Positions 54,960 through 64,000 of a stretch of 64,000 bases of DNA are shown piece by piece; within the stretch, counting starts at the first letter, position 1; each line of letters begins with the position of its first letter. Both the position numbers and the translations under genes were made by a program. The DNA comes from Pomphorhynchus laevis (Eukaryota > Acanthocephala > Palaeacanthocephala > Echinorhynchida > Pomphorhynchidae). The notes under the pieces were generated by a model that ran no database searches, was not told the DNA's origin, and worked only from the letters and a program-made list of their open reading frames with translations. The stretch spans positions 1 to 64,000 of the forward strand of contig WNNJ02003402.1 in the NCBI GenBank assembly GCA_012934845.2, given 5' to 3'.

Positions 54960-56850
54960 ACTATTTTCTTTAAAGAAATAATTTATATTTATACCCTTTT
55001 GATAGCATTTTCCTTAATTCATTGTTTTCAATTAATTCTAGATTATGGGTACATATATGTTCATTTATTTTATCAAAACTAAGACTTTTACAATTACATT
55101 CTGTTTCTAGCATGTTACTATGATGTAACATGCTAGAAATGTAACATACTATAATGTAACATTCTATGATGTTACTAATATTATCGTTACATATAGATTT
55201 CAATTCTTTTTTATAATTACAAATTTTTCGTCCTAATGGCGGTAACAACGTATACCTTATTTTAAGAATATATTTACTTAAATCTAATCCTACTATTTCT
55301 TTGCTTTTAGAATTATTTAAAACTCTACCTATATTTACATTATCTATACATTTATTAATGAAGTTTATGGTTAATGTATATTTTTTATTGTTCTTATTAA
55401 CATTTATTGTCCGATTATAGTATTTTATATTACAATAACTGTCTATTATATAATTCAACTTATCATATTCGTTAATTAATCTTTGATTTACTGAACAAAT
55501 GATATTTTTAAGATAAAAAATAAAGATCTTTTTTGATATTTCTAATTGTTCATAAAATACTTAATAATTTTTAAGTTTATTTTTCTTATTCCTTTTATCG
55601 CTACTATACCTTCTGCCAATTTCTTGTACCACGTCATTCAATCCTAATGGGTACATGGAATTAAGCGTTTTAATCCAAAAATCTTCTTTTTCTAATAGTT
55701 TTTGATTTAATATTGATATGTTTTCTTCGATAATATGTTCTAAAATAAATAATTTACAGTTTTTAATATCATGTCCTATTAATCTCATATGCTTATGAAA
55801 TATAGCTTGACTATTATGCTGTATATTATATATGTGTTGCCTAAACCCAGTTTGTAACATTTGAAATAAAAAAATAGCTAGAATCTTAATGAGGCTAAAT
55901 GATGTCCCGATTAAAATGCAATTCGATACGGGAGCAGCAGTGAGTATTATTTCAATGTCAGTGTGGAAAACCATTGGTTTACCACGATTGGTTCAGACGA
56001 ACAAATTACGAGTGCACGGTTGTGGACTGATATTCTTAACATTTAATGTCCGGTAAATATGTTTGGATTTTTTAGATGTTATGTTGTTTCGGTATTTTAT
56101 ACAAAAAATATCTGTAATATTTGATGTTTTATTTTTGTGAAATATTTTTTTTTGAAATTACTTTTCCAAAAGTTATAAATAGAAATCCTATATATTTATT
56201 TTCTCTTTCCTGTCCAAAAATAATATTATTATTTTGACTACTTTTATAGAAAGCCTTATTAATTGCCCATGACGGATAACAATTTGCATCTAATTAATTT
56301 CTAATTATATAATTATTTGTTTCAATCTCATTTATATCAGAAACAATTATCTTTTTCCATAAAAATAAAGAATTTGTATCTGTTATTTTACAAGAGACTG
56401 GGACATTGGTATTTCACGAACTAATAATTATATTGTTTGAATTTTTATAATAATGTTTTGTAAATATCGTTTGATGTTCTACTGACGACAACATCTAAAA
56501 ACGCTAATCTATAATTCAATTCTATTTTCCATAGAATATTTTTATTAAAAATATGTACTACTTTTTATATCTTGAATATCAATTATATTATCACAAATAA
56601 CAAATGTAACATCACCGTACCTAAGTTAAACAATAATTCCTGTCGTTTTATTAATATTATTTAATTCCCAAATTATCATATATAATTCACTAAGAACGGG
56701 AGCTAATAGAGACCCATTTGGAGACAATCATTCTATTGGTATATTTCATTACGAAATTTGAAAATATTTTTTTTGTGTATAAAACAATTATTGCATCATA
56801 TATAAATTATCAAAAATAATCGCGGGAAGAATTAAATATTTATTATATAT
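54960..56850 (-). mobile_element. Penelope-like element remnants, RT core and GIY-YIG C-terminus
   Basis: Minus-strand pieces from right to left: RT core with NGSLLAPVLSELYMIIWELN (about 56715-56655) and a catalytic-like RYGDVTFVICDN (about 56620-56580); a nuclease C-terminus FHKHMRLIGHDIKNCKLF, then KEDFWIKTLNSMYPLGLNDV (55838-55561); and the N-terminal region of a following copy, CNCKSLSF, ICTHNLELIENNELRKMLSK (55458-54970). The order implies two copies head to tail. Inactive. Confidence 0.75.
55886..56052 (+). mobile_element. LTR-retroelement protease fossil (Ty3/gypsy-like)
   Basis: A short plus-strand fragment resembles the aspartic protease of Ty3/gypsy-type LTR elements, with the DTGA active-site motif. 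It is wedged between Penelope pieces. No LTRs, gag or polymerase accompany it; it is an isolated, broken and probably old fragment. Confidence 0.55.
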
Positions 56851-56999
56851 CTCACTTTTCTCATGTTAAAAAAATAATTCATTTTTCTCAAATTATCGAT
56901 GAATAATATTAGTGCGAAGAATAAAACGATGATTAGTTTTAGCCTCGTTTTCGATGTACACCAATGTGCCAAAGAATAAAGCAATTGAATTATGCACAA

Positions 57000-57880
57000 A
57001 TAAAATCCGCGACCATTTAAGTAGGCACAATTTAATCCCACCTAGTTTTCATTGGCTTGCAAAAGGTGACTCAATCCATTCAGCAATCGGTGAAATGCAT
57101 CAGTTTTGTTAAGATAACAGTTATCAGCTTGCTGTAGCTGTATTTCTGGACTTTGACGCTGCATTCGACTGCATTTACATCACCTTCGTTATCTCTTCTC
57201 TCAGGTCCATTGGGTTGCCTGCAAGAATTGTTAACAGGGCGGAGATTCTGCTGAACACTAAGCGATTCTTTTACCTGACCCTGATGTCCCTTATTTTTAC
57301 CAATATAACTCTGACAGGTCATCTTGTCTTTAATGAAACCCATCCAATCTTCTTCTAAACTCCTCTAAATTCGAAATGGTTGTCTTTAATAAAGCCCAGG
57401 TGACAAATAAAAAACTCAAGAGACTAGCAATCTTGAATTATTATTTTATGGTTGGTTATTCATTTTGAATAATCAATCACTCCAAGTCTTCAAACATCGA
57501 GTTTGATACCTGGGGTTTATCACTACGTTTAAATGGTCGGCTGGATCAGAATTGAATGGATTCAAAAGTGTCCTGAATAAATCTAGAACGGCCACAAAGC
57601 GGGCCCAGCATCTTTCATTAAGAGGGAGTGCTCATGTATTTCTTTGATGAACCTGGTCTATCTCATGATTAATCTTATTTTCTAGTGAACGCCCCACAGA
57701 GCAAATGCTTAGATTTCTGAAGATTAAGAGCAAAGACTAAGAGTTCATTATGCCGATACAATCAATCATCATACGTCGCGATTGGTCTCTCAGGTGTGTG
57801 GAATATCCTGAATGATTCAATTGTAAGACGTCCTGTTGTAGGGCCATATCCTTCCTCCATTAGATTAGAAGACGCTGTTT
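57000..57880 (+). mobile_element. Jockey-superfamily LINE remnant, RT to 3' end
   Basis: Starts at KIRDHLSRHNLIPPSFHW and continues through DSIHSAIGEMHQFC, FLDFDAAFDCI and LPARIVNRAEILL to sequences matching the ORF2 C-terminus of 41079-43538. It is much more diverged than the 49850-51070 copy, with frame breaks and internal deletions (the YADD region is missing). An older member of the same family. Confidence 0.75.
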
Positions 57881-58066
57881 GATGAAGAATGAGATGACTT
57901 TAATAACATATTTGCTTTTAGATTTATTATCTTTTCTTTCATATTAGGTGCATGTTTGTAGAAATTATTAAGAAATTCTCTATCTATCTAATAGGATAAG
58001 CAAAAAAAAGTTTTGAATAACAGCAAAAGTGCAATTGGAAATATAATGGTAAGAATGATATCTCCC

Positions 58067-58110
58067 AAAAACGAGTGGTGACACGAATGTTCGTGTCACC
58101 ACTCGTTTTT
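58067..58110. repeat. Perfect 21-bp-arm hairpin
   Basis: Arms 58067-58087 and 58090-58110 are exact complements with a 2-base loop. Both contain ACGAGTGGTGACACGAA. Strand-symmetric; no gene nearby. A related GTGGTGACC hairpin occurs at 14885-14912. Confidence 0.85.
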
Positions 58111-58439
58111 CCTTGATAGCATAACAAGTTGTGCAGTTCACGTAGCTCATTTGATCGACAGAATGAGACGAGCAAAGTATCCTTAAAAGATATCCGATTC
58201 AGTGTTGAGATTCCCGGGTTGATAGGAAATGCCGAATCGATATTCAGACAGTTCTAGCCTCTAATGATAGATTTTGTCATTTTAACTTACTTTTAGGGTT
58301 CGAAGAAAATCCGAACGATATATAACGCTGATCCGTGATGATCTGAAAATTACGACCAAGAAGATAATGTCACAAGTAGCGTAGGCACTATACTATAGAT
58401 AATGCATCCAACTCCACAGATCCTTGATGTTTTCGGACC

Positions 58440-59165
58440 TCGCAAAAAATCTCAAAAATTCGCTCTAACGGAGCTCATCAGTACCGTGACATCAATGATT
58501 ATCCATAGGCATGTTAACACACCCTTAAACAGTGTTTAAAGCTCTAACAGCAGAACTACCCTTAATCTGAATCATCATAGGGAATTTAACCTAAGCTCAC
58601 TGCATGGCAGTGCGTATAGCAGTTTAGCCATACATCATGCACTATATTCCTTTTAATAGAAATTCTGTTTAACAGGGGCACTTTAAAGTGTACAAATATA
58701 TAAAATATAATTTGTTGTTACATCTGTCCTGGGACAACAAATAATGTACCCGTAAATAAATCACTATGTTTTCCTCACGAAAAGGCAAAACCACCAGGCA
58801 GCATTCTATATATCCTTATCAAACAAAGAAATATAACCGAATTATTTTCGCAATATTCAAAGTCGCTACGTATGTCCAGACATCTTATGTGTGACGATAA
58901 ACTTCCACGACGGACGCGTTTCGCTCTAACGGAGCTCATCGGCAACGTGATTTGAATAATCATCAAAAAGCACCTTAACACACGCTTAAACAGTGTTTAA
59001 AGCTAGGAAAGCAGAAATACCCTTAATCTGAATCATTGGTAGAAACGAAGGGTAGTTCTGATTTTCGAGCTTTAAAAACTGTTTAAGCGTGTGTTAAGGT
59101 GCCTATGGATGATTATTGAAGTCACGGTACTGATGAGCTCCGTAAGAGCGAAACGCGTATACATT
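58440..59165. ncRNA. Hammerhead-like repeats, three copies, two minus and one plus
   Basis: The minus strand has CTGATGA (58481-58475) with stem II GCTC...GAGC but GAAT instead of GAAA. The second minus copy (58945-58906) reads CGATGA, GCTCCGTTAGAGC, GAAACG and CGTC. The plus copy has CTGATGA (59130-59136), stem GCTC CGTAA GAGC and GAAA (59150-59153). Shared flanks (AAACAGTGTTTAAAGCT) meet head to head near 59040. Stem I pairing at the predicted cut site is poor in all three, so they look decayed, but the conserved stem II supports ancestry from a hammerhead. Confidence 0.5.
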
Positions 59166-59425
59166 GTGGAAGTTTGCTAATTCTTCAAATACTGCTATAA
59201 ATACTGGTATTTCTTCAAACTTATATATATTGTTGTTACATCTGACCTGGGACACCAAACGGTGTATTCGTGAATAAATCATTATGTTTTCCTCACAAGG
59301 AGACATAAACAGCATGCAGCATTCTATATATCTCCATCGAACCAAAAAATAGAACCGAAATATACTCGCAATATTCAAAGTCGCTGCGTATGCCCAGTCA
59401 TCCTATATGTGACGACAAACTTCAA
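58730..59425. repeat. Direct repeat flanking the hammerhead-like motifs
   Basis: About 58735-58910 and 59240-59425 are the same sequence (shared AATAAATCA-TATGTTTTCCTC and GCAATATTCAAAGTCGCT) in direct orientation. They form the body of the hammerhead-bearing repeat on the minus strand. Confidence 0.7.
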
Positions 59426-59427
59426 CA

Positions 59428-59482
59428 ATATAAATATATATAAATATATATAAATATAAATATATATAAATATATATATACT
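59428..59482. repeat. ATATAAAT microsatellite
   Basis: Short perfect to near-perfect repeats of ATATAAAT at the end of the preceding repeat body. Confidence 0.8.
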
Positions 59483-59860
59483 AAATGGCGTTGCTTGATA
59501 GACTGGACTTCGATTCACGACTTTCAATAACCATGTCACTTCTAGACGAAAACTTCAGCATCGAAATGATGAGTACCCGGCAACACTTAGCAGTAGAATA
59601 AGGTACACACAGTCGTTTCAGTTGCCTGTGTCATATTGTGAATAAAAGCTTTCCGACATTTTGCTTAATTGACTGAAACTTGCGATCTTTACCAGATCAA
59701 ATTGCCGTGCAGACCATCCTTAAACACTAGGCAGAGGTTGTTGTTGAGTTGTCGTTGCACTCGTTGGATCCTTAATGGATACGGACGGTATAATAGTGGT
59801 GCACAGATGTGCTGAGTAAACAACAGTCCAGAATTTCTTACGAAATACGGCATTTAAGTG
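59483..59860. other. Unassigned unique-looking segment
   Basis: GC-richer than its surroundings but with no long ORF, repeat or RNA fold that I recognise. It lies directly upstream of the ribozyme array and could contain its 5' flank. Confidence 0.35.
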
Positions 59861-59862
59861 CC

Positions 59863-59906
59863 GCAACTGATGAGGTTCTCAAAGCCGAAACAGAATGCCG
59901 TCTTGC
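59863..59906 (+). ncRNA. Hammerhead ribozyme, copy A (core intact, stem III weakened)
   Basis: CTGATGA 59867-59873, stem II GGTTCTCAAAGCC, GAAA, then stem III CAG/CCG with a mismatch, GTC cleavage triplet (cut after 59902), and a short stem I GCAA/TTGC. Confidence 0.7.
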
Positions 59907-60207
59907 TATGATGAAGCATGAAATTCTCTATATATCGAAAAAGGCAGATAGATGTAACAGACATTCCTGGTAGAAACACCTCTTTAAACTATTTATTGAT
60001 CTTCTAAGGATCCCAGGCGGCGGTACTTCTTTTCTTGTTTATTTTATTGATCAATTAATGATCCCGCTGATGTCTATTACATTGAAAAGAATTCACTGCA
60101 TTGTATTGACTTCGAAAGCGGAAGCTACGTCATGCAATTAGCATATAGGGAATTCTTTCTGCTTTAATCTATACACAGTATGTTTTTCATGTGGATTCAT
60201 TGTATGT

Positions 60208-60258
60208 GCTGCAACTTATGAGGATTCTCAAAAGCGAAACGTTATGCCGTCTTGCAGT
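60208..60258 (+). ncRNA. Hammerhead ribozyme, copy B (core mutated)
   Basis: Stem I GCTGCAA/TTGCAGT, but the core reads CTTATGA (60215-60221). The invariant G of CUGA is T. GAAA and GTC remain. Confidence 0.75.
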
Positions 60259-60555
60259 GATGAAGCATGAAATGCTCTAAATATAGAAATAGGCAGATAG
60301 TTGTTATAGACAGTCCTGGTAGAATCACATATGTAATTTATTTATTGATCTTCTGAAGATCCCAGGCGGCGTTACTTCTTTTCTTGTTTATTTTATTGAT
60401 CAATTAATGATCCCGCTGATGTTTTTACATTGAAAAGAATTCACTGCATTGTATTGACTTTGAAAGCGAAAGCTACGTCATGCAATTAGCATATAGTGAA
60501 TTCTTTCTGCGTTAATCTGTATATAGTATGCTTTCCATGTGGATTCATTGTATGT

Positions 60556-60606
60556 GCTGCAACTTATGAGGCTTCTCAAAGCCGAAACGCTATGCCGTTC
60601 TGCAGT
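60556..60606 (+). ncRNA. Hammerhead ribozyme, copy C (core mutated)
   Basis: Stem II GGCTTCTCAAAGCC and GAAA are intact, but the core is CTTATGA (60563-60569), the same change as copies B and E. Confidence 0.75.
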
Positions 60607-60905
60607 GATGAAGCATGAAATTCTCTGTATATATAGGAAGAGGCAGATATATGTAATAGACAGTCCTGGTAGAATCACACTTTTAATTTTTTTATTGATC
60701 TTCTGACGATCCCAGGCCACCATACTTCTTTTCTTGTTTATTTTATTGATCAATTAATGATCCCGCTTATGTCAATTACATTGAAAAGAAGTTACTGCAT
60801 TGTATTGACTTCGAAATGGAAACTTCGCCATGCAATTAGCATATAGTGAATTCTTTCTGCTTTAATCTATACACAGTTTGTTTTTAATGTGGATTCATTG
60901 TATGT

Positions 60906-60956
60906 GCGTCAACTGATGAGGCCCCTCAAAGCCGCAACGTTATGCCAAATTGCAGT
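60906..60956 (+). ncRNA. Hammerhead ribozyme, copy D (core mutated)
   Basis: CTGATGA (60913-60919) is intact, but GAAA has become GCAA and the stem III/cleavage segment reads GCCAAA. Confidence 0.75.
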
Positions 60957-61254
60957 AATGAAGCATCAAAATCTCTATATATAGAAAGAGGCAGATATTT
61001 GTTATAGACAGTCCTGGTAGAATCACATCTGTAATTTATTTATTGATCTTCTGTGGATCCTAGGCGGCGGTACTTCTTTTCTTGTTTATTTTATTGATCA
61101 ATTAATGATCCCGCTGATGTCTATTACATTGAAAAGAAGTTACTGCGTTGTATTGACTTCGAAAGCGGAAGCTACGTCATGCAATTAGCATATAGGGAAT
61201 TCGTTCTGCTTTAATCTATACACAGTATGTTTTTCATGTGGATTCATTGTATGT

Positions 61255-61305
61255 GCTGCAACTTATGAGGCTTCTCAAAAGCGAAACGTTGTGCCGTTTG
61301 GCAGT
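61255..61305 (+). ncRNA. Hammerhead ribozyme, copy E (core mutated)
   Basis: Core CTTATGA (61262-61268), stem II altered (CTTCTCAAAAGC), GAAA present. Confidence 0.75.
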
Positions 61306-61603
61306 GATGAAGCAAGAAATTCTCTATATATATGCAGAGGCAGATAGATGTAATAGACATTCCTGGTAGAATCACATCTTTAATTTATTTATTGATATTC
61401 TGAAGGTCCCAGGTAGCGGTACTTCTTTTCTTGTTTATTGTATTGATCAATTAATGATCTCGCTGATGTCTATTACATTGAACAGAAGTTACTGCATTGT
61501 ATTCACTTAGAAATCGAAAGCTACGTCATGCAATTCGCGTTTAGTGAATTCTTTCCGCTTTAACCTATATATAGTATGTTTTTCATGTGGATTCATTTTC
61601 TGC

Positions 61604-61654
61604 GCTGCAACTGATGAGGCTTCTCAAAGCCGAAACGGTTTGCCGTCTTGCAGT
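61604..61654 (+). ncRNA. Hammerhead ribozyme, copy F (complete)
   Basis: Stem I GCTGCAA (61604-61610) pairs with TTGCAGT (61648-61654, one G-U). Core CTGATGA (61611-61617); stem II GGCTT/AAGCC with loop CTCA; GAAA; stem III CGG/CCG with loop TTTG; GTC cleavage site after 61647. Every invariant position of a type I hammerhead is present. Confidence 0.92.
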
Positions 61655-61952
61655 GATGAAGCATGAAATTCTCTATATATAGAAAGAGGCAGGTAGATGT
61701 AACAGACAGTCCTGGTAGAATTACATCTTTAAACTATTTATTTATCTTCTGAGGATCCCAGGCGGCGATACTTCTTTTCTTGTTTAATTTATTGATCAAT
61801 TAATAATCCCGCTGATGTCTATTACATTGAAAAGAATTCACTGTGTTGTATTGACTGCTAAAGCGAAAGCTACTTCATGCAATTAGCATATAGTGAATTC
61901 TTTCTACTTTACACTATATATAGTATGTGTTTCATGTGGATTCATTGTATGT

Positions 61953-62003
61953 GCTGCAACTGATGAGGCTTCTCAAAGCCGAAACGGTATTCCGTTTTGC
62001 AGC
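61953..62003 (+). ncRNA. Hammerhead ribozyme, copy G (complete)
   Basis: Stem I GCTGCAA (61953-61959) pairs perfectly with TTGCAGC (61997-62003). CTGATGA 61960-61966; stem II GGCTT/AAGCC; GAAA; stem III CGG/CCG with loop TATT. The triplet is GTT (allowed NUH), cut after 61996. Confidence 0.92.
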
Positions 62004-62094
62004 GATGAAGCATGAAATTCTCTATATATAGAAAGAGGCAGATAGATGTAATGGACAGTCCTGGTAGAATCACATCTTTAATTTATCTTTTGAG

Positions 62095-62300
62095 GCGACT
62101 TTGCGTTCTTCATATTTTGATATCGACCAACATTCAGCACTGTAGAGGACTACGGGTCGTATCCTATTACAGTATTGTAAATTTTCGACTTCAGTCGGTC
62201 TTTTATTTTTGGATCGCAGAGAATACGTGTAACTGACCGCCACTTCATCCAGGCTGCATTTACTCGAGAAGAGCCCTCTGCGTGTAGGTTACCATCTGCC
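62095..62300 (-). mobile_element. RTE-clade LINE fragment (C-terminal region)
   Basis: The minus strand reads SRVNAAWMKWRSVTRILCDP, then KIKDRLKSKIYNTVI and VLYSAECWSISKYEE across frames. This is the RTE segment just after the RT domain (compare WAKWRALTGVICEKK at 43890). It abuts the end of the ribozyme array. Inactive. Confidence 0.7.
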
Positions 62301-62559
62301 GCTATGGTAGATCACAGGCATACCCCGGTATAAGCCATAATGTGTTTTTCGACGTTTTATCATGGATTTAAACCACCTCGAAAATAATACACAGTAAAAA
62401 ATAAAATGTAAGATGTAGATGGTTTCGTTGCAATAAAAGCCAATAAAATGGCTTATCTTAAGTGATAATAATTTTTACTAAAAATTGATGTTAAAATGAA
62501 AAGAGCTATTCTGTCGAGTACAAGAATGAAATAGTTGAGGATTCACATGATAAAAACCT

Positions 62560-62780
62560 CACCGTTCTTTACAGGAAGAACATAGATTTTTGAATGGTAA
62601 GGAAATGACGAAATTTCTTTACCTTTTGTTAAAATATATATATTATATTATTTCTTTTTAAATTTCCTTAATATTTTTTGGGAATGCCAAAAAGATAAAA
62701 TATACCTTTTGTTATATCTTTTTGAAATTTTCTTTATCTTTATGGGGAATAGCAAAAAGATAAATGTGGATCAGAACGAA
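62560..62780. repeat. Local tandem duplication
   Basis: The block from TACCTTTTGTTA through GGGAATGCCAAAAAGATAAA recurs immediately as CCTTTTGTTATATC through GGGGAATAGCAAAAAGATAA, about 90-100 bases apart. Non-coding. Confidence 0.6.
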
Positions 62781-62957
62781 AACCAGTATTTAATGAATTA
62801 AAGGAAATAATCTGCGAATGTATCATCGGAAAGTGATCAATGCCTTATGTTGTAAATAGAGCCAATGTTCAAAGATTTCATATTACATTAGCATTGTAGC
62901 CTTTGAGATAACAAGAGGCTAATTTAACGCATCACAACACTGGGTAGACCATTTTAT

Positions 62958-63272
62958 TCAGCGACACGAGCTATCCTTCCGAAAATCTACGACTCTGTTT
63001 AAGTTTGAAGATGGATTAGATATGAACTTGCATTTAAATCCTTCGTGAATAGTATCGACATCGCAAAATATGAACCGTGTAGCATGATCGCCATGAACGA
63101 AACTGCAGTTTTTATGGGACAGACATATCAAACTAATATTGATCACATCAGTGTATATTTGATCTATGTTCCTTCCTCGGTATATGAATAAATGTAAGTA
63201 CCTGCCTTTTACCTGCAAATTTTTAGATGGGAAAAAGTATCGCCTCTGATATTGCAGAGTGCAAAAAAACAT
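62958..63272 (-). other. 104-residue ORF, unrecognised
   Basis: An open frame with six Cys and His-rich patches (CLSHKNCSFVHGDHATRFIF). Local base composition is more balanced than the AT-rich surroundings. I cannot assign a family and there is no supporting context, so it may be chance or a repeat-derived ORF. Confidence 0.2.
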
Positions 63273-63689
63273 GATGGGATGTGTAGAAGTGTTTATGTGA
63301 CTGAACTCAAAAAGGTCTGGAGCACACGGGTTATAATTAAAAGGTGAATTGATTTAATGATTCCACCTCTATTTATATTGAATAATGAATCCACCGAAGC
63401 GTTATCTGGGCGATATGCAGTGGTATTTAGAAATTTAAATCGTCGTCATTAAGACAAATTTCGTCATTTATCGAAAGTTAGTCATGCGCTTTCGTTCAAG
63501 GTAGGCACATTAACAATGATACAACATTACAAAATTACTGGCCTTTTGTAGGATTTTTTATATTGAGCATTTCATAGTGTAGAAATAAAACCTGCACTAT
63601 CGTCAATTAGAAATACAATCACATTGCGATGGAGGACTATGATTTTGAACTGTTACTATTTATGCTCTATTTATATATCACGAACCAAA

Positions 63690-63860
63690 AACACATATGA
63701 TTCGATCATTACACCGTTTGTGCCCTTTTCTGAAAATTCATTTTTAAGTTAAGAGTATGTGATTATCAAGCTACGTTGCTAATTCGGTGATATATTGGAT
63801 TTGATTGCTGTTAAACAAGCTCTTGAGATTAAGATTTGCTTCCTCGTGAATTCCATAAGG
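63690..63860 (+). repeat. Copy of the repeat at 180-360
   Basis: Shares GATTTGATTGCTGTTAA-like, GAGATTAAGATTTG and CTGAAAATTCATTTT-like words in the same order and orientation with 180-360. Nothing else recognised from 63273 to the window end. Confidence 0.6.
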
Positions 63861-64000
63861 CAACATTTCTAAAAGGCGGACACAACTAGGCAAAAAAAAT
63901 TATAAAACACGAAAGACCTTCATTAGAAATTTAAAATCATCTTTTATTTTTTACAGCATAGTGTAGGTAAAGTTTGAAATTAAAATTAAATTTGTTTGAA

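Larger units (their letters stand above)
59861..62095 (+). repeat. Hammerhead-ribozyme tandem array (retrozyme-like), about 349 bp monomer, 7 ribozyme copies
   Basis: Core starts at 59867, 60215, 60563, 60913, 61262, 61611 and 61960 are spaced 348, 348, 350, 349, 349 and 349 bases. Each monomer contains a hammerhead ribozyme followed by GATGAAGCATGAAATTCTC, TTTTCTTGTTTATTTTATTG, TTAATGATCCCGCTGATG and GTGGATTCATTGTATGTGC. There is no ORF. Tandem monomers of this size, each with a type I hammerhead, are the hallmark of animal retrozymes, whose RNA self-cleaves and circularises. The last unit is cut off at about 62095. Confidence 0.88.

Overview
This window looks like nuclear DNA of an invertebrate animal, most likely an arthropod, although the species cannot be read from it. 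It is very AT-rich. It holds one multi-exon animal gene with short introns, surrounded by non-LTR retrotransposons (Jockey-superfamily, RTE and L2/CR1-like), Penelope-like elements and satellites. I see no bacterial gene organisation, no CRISPR array and no confident tRNA or rRNA.

The one host gene I can name runs on the minus strand from 38734 down to 7990. It is an axonemal (ciliary or sperm-flagellar) outer-arm dynein heavy chain of the DNAH9/11/17 (beta) class. I traced 41 exon segments with compatible splice phases. They encode about 3,880 residues: tail, linker, AAA1-AAA4 with intact P-loops, stalk with microtubule-binding domain, part of AAA5, AAA6 and the C-terminal domain ending in the family's typical closing motif. 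Compared with the roughly 4,450-4,500 residues of the family (from memory), about 600 residues of tail and about 145 residues of AAA5 are missing. One AAA3 exon carries a 1-base frameshift, and the linker has a new insert of about 105 residues that is basic and then acidic. The gene is either a decaying paralogue, a strongly derived dynein, or partly misassembled.

Flanks: 1-8000 holds diverged repeats, an eroded L2/CR1-like LINE (2160-3990), a Penelope GIY-YIG endonuclease fragment (4627-4911) and a tandem array of about 374 bp units that stops just before the dynein stop codon. From 39410 to 47330 lies a satellite of about 310 bp units, interrupted by an apparently complete two-ORF Jockey-superfamily LINE (39965-43538) and by RTE pieces. 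From 47340 to 57900 lie further RTE, inverted LINE, RT and Penelope remnants and one LTR-element protease fossil.

The most unusual content is RNA-level. From 59861 to 62095 there is a tandem array of about 349 bp monomers, each carrying a type I hammerhead self-cleaving ribozyme. At least two copies keep the whole core, all three stems and a legal cleavage triplet. This resembles the retrozymes (small circular-RNA retroelements) of other animals. Hammerhead-like cores of two other sequence families occur in a dynein intron (22532-22960) and at 58440-59160. Penelope elements, which in other animals carry hammerheads and have been proposed to mobilise retrozymes, occur in the same window.
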